Assembly: GCF_014205685.1 (NCBI RefSeq)
Contig: NZ_JACIIU010000003.1
Location: 186,001-250,000, forward strand
Length of the DNA stretch: 64,000 nt
Direction: 5' to 3'
Source of the DNA: Paenochrobactrum gallinarii
Lineage (GTDB): Bacteria; Pseudomonadota; Alphaproteobacteria; Rhizobiales; Rhizobiaceae
A model generated the notes under the pieces. That model made no database searches. It was not told the origin of the DNA and saw only the letters and a list, made by a program, of their open reading frames with translations. Shown here piece after piece: positions 34,874 to 42,475 of the stretch. The position numbers and the translations under genes were made by a program. The number at the start of each line of letters is the position of its first letter. Position 1 is the first letter of the stretch.

Positions 34874-35833
34874 TTACTTAAACAATAAAGATGACAATTT
34901 GCGGCGAGCGGCCAAAGTGGCTTTATCCATCACGCCCCAAAGCTCAAAGAACTGCACCAATTGTTTGCGTGCGCCGTCATCTTCCCATTCACGGTCGGCT
35001 TTCATGATTGCCAGCAATTCATCAGCTGCCGCATCACGCAAACCTTGCGCATCATAAATTTTTGCCAGATCAAAACGCGCCTGATGATCATTCGGATCAA
35101 CCGCTAAGCGCGCTTTTAACTGTTCCGGGTCGCCCAGTGTTGCCACCTGCTCGGCCAGCTCAATGCGCTTCAATACCATTTCAACCGCCGGATCATTCTG
35201 CTGATCTTCCGGAATAGCGGCTAAAATCTCACGTGCTTTATCAAGCTCGCCCGCCTCCACCATGCAAGTGGCAAGACCGGCAAGCGCTGCAAGATTATCC
35301 GGCATTTGTTGTAAAATCGCCGAGTAAACCTGCGCACTCTGGGCAAAATCACCTTCACCGCGCAAAGTTTCAGCCATCGCCAAAGCCTCAGCCAAAGCGG
35401 TTTCCTGCGGGCTTGGGCCACTGATTTTCGCGATAAACTCATCGATTTTTGATTCGGGCTGCGCACCCATAAAACCATCAACCGGCTGACCATCGACAAA
35501 TGCAATCACCGCCGGAATAGACTGAATGCCTAACTGACCGGCAATGTTCGGATGATCATCAATATTCATTTTAACCAGTTTGACCGCACCAGCCGCTTTT
35601 TTAACGGCACCCTCGATCACTGGCGTCAATTGTTTACAAGGCCCGCACCATGGCGCCCAGAAATCCACCAGCACCGGCTGCTTGCGCGATTCGGCAATCA
35701 CATCAGCCTGAAAAGTCGCAGTCGTTGTGTCTTTAATCAGCCCACCGGCAGCCGGAGCATGATCAGTACCAAAACTCACACTCGCGTTCATTTGATTGCC
35801 GCTGACGGCGTATGGATTGTCCTGATTGCTCAT
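34874..35833 (-). CDS. Thioredoxin-TPR protein, CnoX/YbbN type
   Basis: A 319-residue protein: a low-complexity N-terminus of about 30 residues, a thioredoxin domain (about 35-140) with the active site WCGPC (Cys63, Cys66), and three to four TPR-like helical repeats (about 150-310). This is the architecture of CnoX (YbbN), a chaperedoxin that protects proteins from overoxidation and hands them to GroEL or DnaK. E. coli CnoX has lost the CXXC active site, while this one keeps a canonical CGPC, so it should be redox active as well. It is the first gene of the operon with the LON-domain and Trm112 proteins. AAAAGGG precedes the ATG. Confidence 0.9.
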   Translation of the reverse strand: MSNQDNPYAVSGNQMNASVSFGTDHAPAAGGLIKDTTTATFQADVIAESRKQPVLVDFWAPWCGPCKQLTPVIEGAVKKAAGAVKLVKMNIDDHPNIAGQLGIQSIPAVIAFVDGQPVDGFMGAQPESKIDEFIAKISGPSPQETALAEALAMAETLRGEGDFAQSAQVYSAILQQMPDNLAALAGLATCMVEAGELDKAREILAAIPEDQQNDPAVEMVLKRIELAEQVATLGDPEQLKARLAVDPNDHQARFDLAKIYDAQGLRDAAADELLAIMKADREWEDDGARKQLVQFFELWGVMDKATLAARRKLSSLLFK

Positions 35834-35980
35834 CCCGCATCCCTTTTGGCATTATCCTCGGCAGTTAATTAAAAAGCCGGTCTTTATATATTAATATCAG
35901 ATGGGGTTTTTATACGCATTTTCAAGAGAATGCGCCTCCTCCACCCCGTTCAAATCATTAATCCACGCAAATTACGCGGT

Positions 35981-36280
35981 TCAGGTTTTGCGCCCCTCAC
36001 CCACATCATAAACGGTCAGATCGCGGCCATGAATACCAAGTCGCGGCCACGATTCCCGCCATGTTGCAATATGCGTCGTCTCAAAATGGCGATCCAGTGC
36101 CGCCTGATCTCGCCAAAGCTCTTTCACATGAATAAGCCCCGGCTCCAACACATCTTCGGCATAAGAATAGCCAAGACATCCGTCCTCCGCACGACTGGCC
36201 TCAATCATGGAAGCCATGACTTCCCGTGCGGCTGTTAAATTTTCCGCAGGCAGGCGGACAGTGCCAACGATCAGTAACAT
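35981..36280 (-). CDS. Antibiotic biosynthesis monooxygenase (ABM) domain protein, putative quinol monooxygenase
   Basis: A 99-residue ferredoxin-like alpha/beta barrel protein of the ABM/YgiN type. Signature segments are GTVRLPAENLTAAREVMASMIEASRAEDGCLGYSYAEDV, then HVKELWRDQAALDRHFETTHI. YgiN-type members are cofactor-free quinol monooxygenases, but many ABM proteins have other or unknown roles. AGGGGG precedes the ATG. The gene follows the aminoacyl-tRNA deacylase gene by nine bases on the same strand, so the two form an operon. Confidence 0.85.
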   Translation of the reverse strand: MLLIVGTVRLPAENLTAAREVMASMIEASRAEDGCLGYSYAEDVLEPGLIHVKELWRDQAALDRHFETTHIATWRESWPRLGIHGRDLTVYDVGEGRKT

Positions 36281-36289
36281 TGCACCCCC

Positions 36290-36832
36290 TTATGCTTCTT
36301 GTGCAGTAGTTGAGCTCATATCGGCCTCATCAGCCGACAGCTTCACAATCAGTGGCTCATGGCCGGTTGCACGCAAAAACACCATTAAATCTTCGCGGCT
36401 AATAGATGTGGTTGCTTCATTGGTCAGCGGATGTGCATTGATAATGTCATTATGCATCAGTGCCTCATCCAGCACCACCTGCACCTGAATGCCACGGTCA
36501 TTGACCGCACCAAGCACAGTAACAGAGCCCGGAATAACGCCTAAAAGTTCCATCAAGAGTTCGGCCTTGCAAAAAGACACCCGACCGCTCGCTCCAATCA
36601 GATGATGCACCTGCTTCAAATCTACAACCGCATTATCACCAACAGTCAGCAGAAAGATTTTACCCTTCTTGTCTTTAACAAAGAGGTTTTTGGTATGCGC
36701 GCCGTTTGATTCCAACCGATAGGCTTGCGATTCTGCCACCGTAAATAAAGGCGGATGAGTAATGGTTGTGTGTTTGACACCCAATTCATCCAGATATTCA
36801 AAAAGTCCGGCAGGATCCAACGGCTTTTGCAT
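36290..36832 (-). CDS. Prolyl-tRNA editing protein ProXp-ala (PrdX/YbaK family)
   Basis: A YbaK/ProX-like deacylase of 180 residues that hydrolyses mischarged Ala-tRNA(Pro) in trans. Features are HPPLFTVAESQAYRLESNGAHTKNLFVKDKKGKIFLLTV, with the conserved Lys in TKNLFVKD, then GASGRVSFCKAELLMELLGVIPGSVTVLGAVND and the late GHEPLIVKL. ATG 36832 is preferred over an in-frame TTG at 36841. ProRS proteins of alphaproteobacteria lack the INS editing domain, so a free-standing editing enzyme is expected. Confidence 0.9.
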   Translation of the reverse strand: MQKPLDPAGLFEYLDELGVKHTTITHPPLFTVAESQAYRLESNGAHTKNLFVKDKKGKIFLLTVGDNAVVDLKQVHHLIGASGRVSFCKAELLMELLGVIPGSVTVLGAVNDRGIQVQVVLDEALMHNDIINAHPLTNEATTSISREDLMVFLRATGHEPLIVKLSADEADMSSTTAQEA

Positions 36833-37146
36833 TGTCTTCAACTCATATTCGCTTCAACGATTCCATTTTCAATTCAATCTTATAGCAGTCACTCACATGA
36901 ACAAGCCAAGGGAGACAGATAGAATCATATTTCTGCCTGCCATTTTTGCCCTTCTCAAAGCACTGAACGCCAAAAAACACTGTTTCAACCTGCACTTATC
37001 AACAGGATGCCCCTGCCAAAGCCCGAAAAAGAGCGGCGTAACGCAAAAAACTGCAATAAAATGCAAAGCCACTCATTTTTGCTGTTGCATTCGGTCAAAG
37101 GTTACGGCATACACCGCCCATGCCTGATGTTTAAGAACTGGCGCGA
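36833..37146. other. Non-coding stretch before tRNA-Gly copy 1
   Basis: About 310 bp without a supported gene. It must contain the promoter of the leftward ProXp gene at its left end. The only element I can point to is the tRNA promoter at 37085-37113. A 76-codon frame starting at 36898 has no ribosome binding site and a Cys/Lys-rich composition unlike a real protein. Confidence 0.5.
37085..37113 (+). promoter_or_regulatory. Promoter of tRNA-Gly copy 1
   Basis: TTGCAT (37085-37090), a 17-bp spacer and CATACA (37108-37113) stand 33 bp before the tRNA. The second tRNA copy has the same layout (TTGCAA, 17 bp, CATATA), and the spacer ends in GCGG/ACGG in both, which supports the assignment. Confidence 0.6.
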
Positions 37147-37230
37147 GCGGGTGTAGCTCAGGGGTAGAGCACAACCTTGCCAAGGTTGGGGTCGAGGGTT
37201 CGAATCCCTTCGCCCGCTCCAGTTCTTAAA
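37131..37230 (+). repeat. 100-bp perfect direct repeat, copy 1 (contains tRNA-Gly)
   Basis: The sequence from TTAAGAACTGG to CCAGTTCTTAAA is identical, base for base, to 37439-37538. The 11-bp ends are complementary to each other and would close an extended stem over the tRNA, including its CCA end. Confidence 0.9.
37147..37221 (+). tRNA. tRNA-Gly (anticodon GCC), copy 1
   Basis: A complete 75-base cloverleaf with encoded CCA. Acceptor GCGGGTG pairs with CGCCCGC, the D arm is GCTC/GAGC, the anticodon stem CAACC/GGTTG holds the loop TTGCCAA (anticodon GCC), and the T arm is GAGGG-TTCGAAT-CCCTT with one G-T pair. The discriminator base is T, as in other glycine tRNAs. Confidence 0.97.
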
Positions 37231-37292
37231 GGCATCCCTTCCCTTAAAATTAAAAACATACATCTCCTGATAATCAGGAGTGAGAGATCACG

Positions 37293-37310
37293 CGCCTTTA
37301 CGGCGTTTTT
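37293..37310 (+). terminator. Weak terminator after tRNA-Gly copy 1
   Basis: CGCC (37293-37296) and GGCG (37302-37305) form a short stem followed by TTTTT. A stronger but T-less hairpin, CTCCTGA-TAA-TCAGGAG, lies just before it at 37264-37280. Together they could end the first tRNA transcript. Confidence 0.4.
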
Positions 37311-37395
37311 GGCATTTTCTTTTAAGGCTTTGTTTTCCCTAAACAATTCAATGTCAAAAAAATGAAAAAAATCGCATTTTTTCTATTTTACCCTC

Positions 37396-37424
37396 TTGCA
37401 ATTGGCAAAGCTTTGCGGCATATA
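37396..37424 (+). promoter_or_regulatory. Promoter of tRNA-Gly copy 2
   Basis: TTGCAA (37396-37401), a 17-bp spacer and CATATA (37419-37424), 30 bp before the tRNA. It is nearly the same as the promoter of copy 1, although the surrounding sequence differs outside the 100-bp repeat, so the promoters appear conserved by selection. Confidence 0.62.
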
Positions 37425-37438
37425 GCGGTTGTTCGATG

Positions 37439-37538
37439 TTAAGAACTGGCGCGAGCGGGTGTAGCTCAGGGGTAGAGCACAACCTTGCCAAGGTTGGGGT
37501 CGAGGGTTCGAATCCCTTCGCCCGCTCCAGTTCTTAAA
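37439..37538 (+). repeat. 100-bp perfect direct repeat, copy 2 (contains tRNA-Gly)
   Basis: Identical to 37131-37230. The sequence similarity stops abruptly at both ends, so the repeat is the tRNA plus exactly the flanks needed for the 11-bp closing stem. Confidence 0.9.
37455..37529 (+). tRNA. tRNA-Gly (anticodon GCC), copy 2
   Basis: Identical in sequence to copy 1: acceptor GCGGGTG/CGCCCGC, anticodon loop TTGCCAA, T loop TTCGAAT, encoded TCCA end. It has its own promoter at 37396. Confidence 0.97.
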
Positions 37539-37667
37539 CGTCCTTTTCCTTTAAAAATTTGTCAGTCAAATGCAGCAAAGCCCTGCATGATGATTGTTGC
37601 CCTATCGCAACCTCACAAGCTATCGGCTGAGACGATCAATGACTGCACCAGCCTAAATTGATTTTTA

Positions 37668-38435
37668 TTATTTTTTCTGCGCCAGAATAAAAATGCGCGG
37701 AAATGCCAGCAGCACCTTGCCGTCAGATGCCACGCTATAATGACGCTTAAGTTCTTCTGCATATTGCGCCAGATAATCTTCACGCTCTTCATCACTGAGC
37801 GGATCAATAAAAGGACGCAAGCCCGTGCCTTTTACCCATTCCACCACAGCCTCAATGCCATCGAGCGGATGATTATAGATGGTGTGCCAAATATCCACAT
37901 GCACCGCATCACCACAAAGCGCTTCATAATATGACGCGACCGGCGGCAATACTGAACGCGCTTTATGGCCAATGCGCGCTTGCCAGCGCGGATCTTGTGC
38001 AACCTTGATCATTGACTGATGGGTTGGCTCACGCAAATTATCCGGCATTTGTATTGCCAGCAATGCGCCGCTTTTTAATGAGCGAAACAACCGCTGCATT
38101 TGCGCAATATGATCCGGCAACCATTGAAACACCGCATTGGAAAACAATAAATCAGTTTCCTTCGGCGGCTGATAGGTTGCAACATCACCCAATTCAAACT
38201 GTAATTCCGGCAGACGCCGGCGTGCTTTTTCAATCATATCCGGCGAAGTATCAAAGCCCATAATTGAAGCCTCTGGCCAGCGTTTGAACAGCGCTTCCGT
38301 TGAGTTGCCAGGCCCGCAACCAATATCGACAATATGGTTCAGATCATTCGTCTTAATTTGATTAATAAGGTCAAGTGCCGGCCGACTGCGCTCATTTTCA
38401 AACTTCAGATATTGTCCGGCTGACCAGTCTTTCAT
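37668..38435 (-). CDS. tam: Trans-aconitate 2-methyltransferase
   Basis: A class I SAM-dependent methyltransferase of the Tam family, 255 residues from ATG 38435 (AAGGTGAG just upstream). The start MKDWSAGQYLKFENERSRPA is the Tam signature. The SAM site is IVDIGCGPGNSTEAL, followed by MGFDTSPDMIEKAR. Other family segments are FSNAVFQWLPDH and MPDNLREPTHQSM. Tam methylates trans-aconitate, a toxic by-product of the citric acid cycle. An extra in-frame ATG at 38459 would add eight residues. It lies downstream of ettA but after a terminator, so it needs its own promoter. Confidence 0.93.
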   Translation of the reverse strand: MKDWSAGQYLKFENERSRPALDLINQIKTNDLNHIVDIGCGPGNSTEALFKRWPEASIMGFDTSPDMIEKARRRLPELQFELGDVATYQPPKETDLLFSNAVFQWLPDHIAQMQRLFRSLKSGALLAIQMPDNLREPTHQSMIKVAQDPRWQARIGHKARSVLPPVASYYEALCGDAVHVDIWHTIYNHPLDGIEAVVEWVKGTGLRPFIDPLSDEEREDYLAQYAEELKRHYSVASDGKVLLAFPRIFILAQKK

Positions 38436-38473
38436 CACACTCACCTTTTGCATCATCATAGTGTGTCACAAAG

Positions 38474-38504
38474 AAAAAGGCCGGTGATCAACACCGGCCT
38501 TTTT
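38474..38504 (-). terminator. Intrinsic terminator of ettA, AAAAAGGCCGGT family
   Basis: AAAAAGGCCGGTG (38474-38486) and CACCGGCCTTTTT (38492-38504) form a 13-bp stem with a five-base loop. It is symmetric and lies right after ettA on the minus strand. Confidence 0.88.
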
Positions 38505-38509
38505 AAGTA

Positions 38510-40159
38510 TTAACGTGTCAGCGGCTTGTAGGTCACCCGCTTAGGGTTGACGCTATCAGGCCCCAGACGACGGACTTTATCCGCTTCGTAGTCTTCAAAG
38601 TTACCTTCAAACCATTCTACATGGCTGTCGCCTTCAAAGGCCAGAATGTGCGTTGCCAAACGGTCGAGGAACATACGATCGTGGGAGATGATAACAGCAC
38701 AGCCGGCGTATTTTTCCAGCGCATCTTCCAGAGCCGCCAAGGTTTCTGTATCCAGATCGTTGGTCGGTTCGTCGAGCAGCAGCACGTTGCCGCCTGCCTG
38801 CAACATCTTGGCCAGATGCACACGGTTACGCTGACCACCGGAAAGGTTGCCAACTTTAGCCTGCTGATCGCTGCCCTTGAAGTTGAACGCACCGCAATAA
38901 GCGCGTGAGTTCATTTCATGCTTACCGAGCTTGATAATGTCACTGCCGCCGGAAATTTCTTCCCAGACGTTTTTGTCCGCATTCAGATGATCGCGGCTCT
39001 GATCCACATAACCAAGCTGCACGGTATCACCGATACGGATCGAACCGGAATCAGGCTTTTCCTGACCAGTGATCATTTTAAACAATGTCGATTTACCGGC
39101 ACCGTTCGGACCAATCACACCAACAATGCCACCCGGAGGCAGTTTGAAGGTCAGGTTTTCGATCAGAACACGATCACCAAAGGACTTGGTGAGATTTTCT
39201 GCTTCAATAACCACCTGCCCCAGACGCTCACCAGCCGGAATAAGGATCTGCGCATCACCCGGACGCTGATTTTCAGCCGCTTCAACCAAAAGATCATAAG
39301 CCTTAATACGGGCTTTCGACTTCGACTGACGGGCTTTAGGACTGGCGGAAATCCACTCACGTTCGCGGGCAAGTGCTTTCTGGCGGGCGTCGTCTTCACG
39401 GCCTTCCTGAAGCATACGCTTGGCTTTGGCTTCCAGATAGGCCGTATAGTTGCCTTCATAAGGAATACCGCGACCACGGTCGAGCTCAAGAATCCAGCCG
39501 GTCACATTGTCGAGGAAGTAGCGATCGTGCGTAATCAACAGGACAGCGCCCTGATATTCGCGCAGATGCTTTTCCAGCCAAGAGGTTGTTTCAGCGTCAA
39601 GGTGGTTGGTCGGTTCGTCAAGCAGCAGCAGGTCAGGCTTGGAAAGCAAAAGCTTACAAAGCGCAACACGGCGACGCTCACCACCTGAAAGCTTGGTCAC
39701 ATCGGCATCGGCTGGCGGGCAGCGCAGAGCTTCCATCGCCATTTCAACCTGACTTTCCAGATCCCACAGGTTCTGGCTGTCGATGATGTCCTGAAGCTTC
39801 GCGCCTTCATCAGCGGTTTCATCAGAATAATTCATCATCAGTTCGTTATAACGATCCAGAATGGCCTGCTTGTCAGCAACGCCTTCCATCACATTTTCGA
39901 ACACGGTTTTGTCCGGGTTAAGTTCAGGTTCCTGTGCGAGGTAACCACAAGTGGCACCTTCAGCCAGCCATGCTTCACCGGTATAGTCCTTATCAAGGCC
40001 AGCCATGATTTTAAGAACTGTCGATTTACCAGCGCCGTTTGGCCCCAGAATACCGATTTTCGCATCGGGATAAAAAGACAAATGAAGATTTTCAATAATC
40101 TTCTTATTGCCATAGGCCTTGTTGAGGCCTGACATATGATAAATGAATTGGCGTGCCAT
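38510..40159 (-). CDS. ettA: Energy-dependent translational throttle protein EttA (ABC-F)
   Basis: A 549-residue ABC-F protein with two complete ATPase cassettes and no membrane domain. Walker A motifs are GPNGAGKST in both halves, signatures [16 protein letters not shown] and [15 protein letters not shown], and Walker [13 protein letters not shown] and [12 protein letters not shown]. The arm insertion of EttA (residues about 90-135, [14 protein letters not shown]) and the linker [17 protein letters not shown] are present. EttA binds the ribosomal E site and couples the first peptide bond to the ATP/ADP ratio. ATG 40159 is used because GGAG lies twelve bases upstream; an ATG at 40171 directly abuts GGAG and is less likely. 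Confidence 0.95.
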   Translation of the reverse strand: MARQFIYHMSGLNKAYGNKKIIENLHLSFYPDAKIGILGPNGAGKSTVLKIMAGLDKDYTGEAWLAEGATCGYLAQEPELNPDKTVFENVMEGVADKQAILDRYNELMMNYSDETADEGAKLQDIIDSQNLWDLESQVEMAMEALRCPPADADVTKLSGGERRRVALCKLLLSKPDLLLLDEPTNHLDAETTSWLEKHLREYQGAVLLITHDRYFLDNVTGWILELDRGRGIPYEGNYTAYLEAKAKRMLQEGREDDARQKALAREREWISASPKARQSKSKARIKAYDLLVEAAENQRPGDAQILIPAGERLGQVVIEAENLTKSFGDRVLIENLTFKLPPGGIVGVIGPNGAGKSTLFKMITGQEKPDSGSIRIGDTVQLGYVDQSRDHLNADKNVWEEISGGSDIIKLGKHEMNSRAYCGAFNFKGSDQQAKVGNLSGGQRNRVHLAKMLQAGGNVLLLDEPTNDLDTETLAALEDALEKYAGCAVIISHDRMFLDRLATHILAFEGDSHVEWFEGNFEDYEADKVRRLGPDSVNPKRVTYKPLTR

Positions 40160-40557
40160 AAAGCGCGTCATCTCCGGTTAAGAGCACCGCATCCCACAAA
40201 GTAAGATTAAAAAGTGCTATGAAACAATGATCTGTTTCCTGCATTATTGACGAATAATTTCAGGAAATCTTGGGTGCTTATGTAAGCTATCTGGTCGTCT
40301 GGAGCAATGGACAGACACGTAAAACCAGAATTTAAAAAATATAAAACCGGATGCGGATATTTCCGTCATCCGGTTTCCCCTCTGCAAGTTTATAAAACTT
40401 ATATATTCTTAAACGGAAGCTGCTATTGCTGCGCCTCAATGCCTGCACCGGTTTACTTTATAAGCCGGGCTGTCCGGAGCTTGCGTTTCACATTTATGTG
40501 TTAGAGTGACGCAGCTTTAAAAGTTTTGCAAGATTTTTTTCGCGGAAAAATTACCCG
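40160..40557. other. Non-coding region between divergent ettA and hydrolase genes, with a 33-bp hairpin
   Basis: Nearly 400 bp with no supported gene; it must hold both divergent promoters. At 40344-40376 there is a striking two-step palindrome: AAACCGGATG pairs with CATCCGGTTT, and inside it CGGA pairs with TCCG around a TATT loop. It is followed by CCCC rather than T, so it is not an intrinsic terminator for the plus strand, and no gene precedes it there. A 65-codon frame at 40307 spans the hairpin and is not credible as a protein. Confidence 0.5.
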
Positions 40558-41532
40558 ATGTCATTTGAAGAGATCCATGTTTTATTAAGGCCTGAGGGTA
40601 GCCGGTTGGTGCTGCGCCACCAACAAGCGCAAAGTATCGCGCGTGGTGTTATACATATCAATCACGGATTGGCAGAGCACTCGGAGCGCTACACTGAATT
40701 TGCCAAAATTTTGAGCAATGCCGGTTATCATGTCTATGCGCAAGACCATCGCGGCCACGGGCACAATATCGGGGCGGAACACCCCAAAAGCATGTTTGCT
40801 ATGCGTGATGGCGCAGCCAAAGTTTTAAACGATGTTGATTGCATCAATCAATTGATTAAAGAACGCCATCCCGGTCTGCCGGTTATCCTGTTCGGCCATT
40901 CAATGGGCGGGTTGATTGCCTTTAACTATGCACTGCAAAAGCCCGAAAATATCAATGGCCTGAGCATCTGGAATTCCAATTTCGGCAATAAATCCGAACG
41001 CATATTTGCGCGCTTCATGCTAAAAGTGGAGCGTATGTTAAAAGGCTCAGATGTGCCGAGCCAGTTTTTGCCGAAAGTGACATTTCGTAGTTGGGCTAAA
41101 CAGGTCCAGCCATCGCCCTGTACATCGCCCACTATGTTTGACTGGCTCTCAAGCGATCAAACCGTCGTCGATGCCTATCTCAAAGACCCGCTTTGCGGCT
41201 TTGATCCAAGCGTTTCGATGTGGCTTGATATTTTCCAATGGATGGAACAGGGCGACAGACAGAAAAACTGGGAGCGCCTGCCTAAAAACCTCCCAATTCG
41301 TTTTCATGCCGGAGCGCTCGATCCTGCCACCAATTTTGGTCAGGCAGTCACCGCTTTTGCCACACGACTGCAACAATTAAGCTTTTCGGATATTAGCCAT
41401 AAAATCTATACCCATAGCCGCCATGAAACTTTGCTTGATCAAGAGCGCGAGATAGCGACACAAGATTTTATTCAATGGTCTGATAGGATTACGCTAACCT
41501 CTTTTCAGACCGGCCCTTTGCGCCACCATTAA
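40558..41532 (+). CDS. Alpha/beta hydrolase, monoacylglycerol lipase / lysophospholipase type
   Basis: A 324-residue serine hydrolase of the Hydrolase_4 family. The oxyanion region HINHGLAEHSERYTEFAKIL, the motif YAQDHRGHGHN and the nucleophile elbow LFGHSMGG (Ser about residue 115) are clear. The acid and base are probably Asp in AGALDPATN (about 262) and His in SRHETLL (about 299). There is no signal peptide, so it is cytoplasmic or membrane associated. It is similar in layout to PldB/MGL enzymes; the lipid substrate is not known. PncA follows 100 bp downstream. Confidence 0.87.
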   Translation: MSFEEIHVLLRPEGSRLVLRHQQAQSIARGVIHINHGLAEHSERYTEFAKILSNAGYHVYAQDHRGHGHNIGAEHPKSMFAMRDGAAKVLNDVDCINQLIKERHPGLPVILFGHSMGGLIAFNYALQKPENINGLSIWNSNFGNKSERIFARFMLKVERMLKGSDVPSQFLPKVTFRSWAKQVQPSPCTSPTMFDWLSSDQTVVDAYLKDPLCGFDPSVSMWLDIFQWMEQGDRQKNWERLPKNLPIRFHAGALDPATNFGQAVTAFATRLQQLSFSDISHKIYTHSRHETLLDQEREIATQDFIQWSDRITLTSFQTGPLRHH

Positions 41533-41632
41533 TGCCGCATTATATATTTAAGACTCTCAGAGCGGGTTTTCTGCCAAGGATCAGATTTCATGGCATAAAA
41601 CTGGCAAAACAATATAGTAAAAAGGATGAAAC

Positions 41633-42235
41633 ATGATCGCACATGCATTGATTGTCGTTGATATGCAAAATGATTTCTGCCCGGGCGGTGCGCTCGGTGT
41701 TAAAGGCGGCGATGAAATTCTGCCGCTTCTCAACGCGACTATCAATCAAAGCGAACATGTGATTTTAACGCAGGACTGGCACCCCAAAGGCCATTCGAGT
41801 TTTGCCTCATCCCATCAAGGCAAAGAGCCTTACCAGAGCATCATGATGCCTTATGGTGAACAGACACTCTGGCCGGATCATTGTGTCCAAGGCACCAAAG
41901 GCGCGGATTTTCACCCGCAATTAAACCGTGACCGCACAGAACTAATCATCAGAAAAGGCTTCCGCCACAGCATCGACAGTTATTCCACTTTCTTTGAAAA
42001 TGACCATAAAACACCAACAGGCCTTGCCGGATATTTGCGTGAGCGCAATATAGGTGCCATCACACTGGCAGGTCTTGCAACTGATTTTTGTGTCGCGTTT
42101 TCTGCCCTTGATGCAGTTGAACTGGGCTTTAACACCCGCGTGCGGCTGGATTTGTGCCGCGGCATTGACGTCAACGGCTCACTCGAGCTGATGCTTGATA
42201 AAATGCGCCAAGCCGGTGTTGAGCTGATTGCTTAA
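41633..42235 (+). CDS. pncA: Nicotinamidase PncA
   Basis: A 200-residue isochorismatase-fold amidase that converts nicotinamide to nicotinate for NAD recycling. The catalytic triad is visible: Asp in VVDMQNDFCPGGAL (Asp10), Lys in LIIRKGF (about 107) and Cys in GLATDFCVAFSALDA (about 152). The metal ligands lie in TQDWHPKGHSSFASSH. AAGGA precedes the ATG by seven bases. A good terminator follows 30 bp after the stop. Confidence 0.95.
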   Translation: MIAHALIVVDMQNDFCPGGALGVKGGDEILPLLNATINQSEHVILTQDWHPKGHSSFASSHQGKEPYQSIMMPYGEQTLWPDHCVQGTKGADFHPQLNRDRTELIIRKGFRHSIDSYSTFFENDHKTPTGLAGYLRERNIGAITLAGLATDFCVAFSALDAVELGFNTRVRLDLCRGIDVNGSLELMLDKMRQAGVELIA

Positions 42236-42266
42236 AAACGACTGGTTCAGCCATTTTAAATCACAG

Positions 42267-42297
42267 GCGGCTCTATGTTTAAGGAGCCGCTTTTTTT
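42267..42297 (+). terminator. Intrinsic terminator of pncA
   Basis: GCGGCTC (42267-42273) pairs with GAGCCGC (42284-42290) around a ten-base loop, followed by seven T. Confidence 0.85.
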
Positions 42298-42475
42298 GTT
42301 TTTAACTTTTCCGTCAAAGGGTTTATTCGCCTAATTTTTAGTAAAAAATCAGCTATTTTTCCCACTAAAAACAAAAAACACGATAATTATTTTTCAATTG
42401 ACCACAATCAATGTGACTATGCGCCGAATCTGAAAAGCATGAGTAACCTCTCAAGTATGCCTTTTCGGAGGGCGC

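Noticed and set aside
38918..39688. A 256-codon frame antisense to ettA
   Set aside because: EttA is intact and conserved on the other strand; the antisense frame reads as low-complexity shadow sequence.
40307..40504. A 65-codon frame spanning the two-step palindrome
   Set aside because: No ribosome binding site; composition is erratic and the frame covers an obvious structural element.
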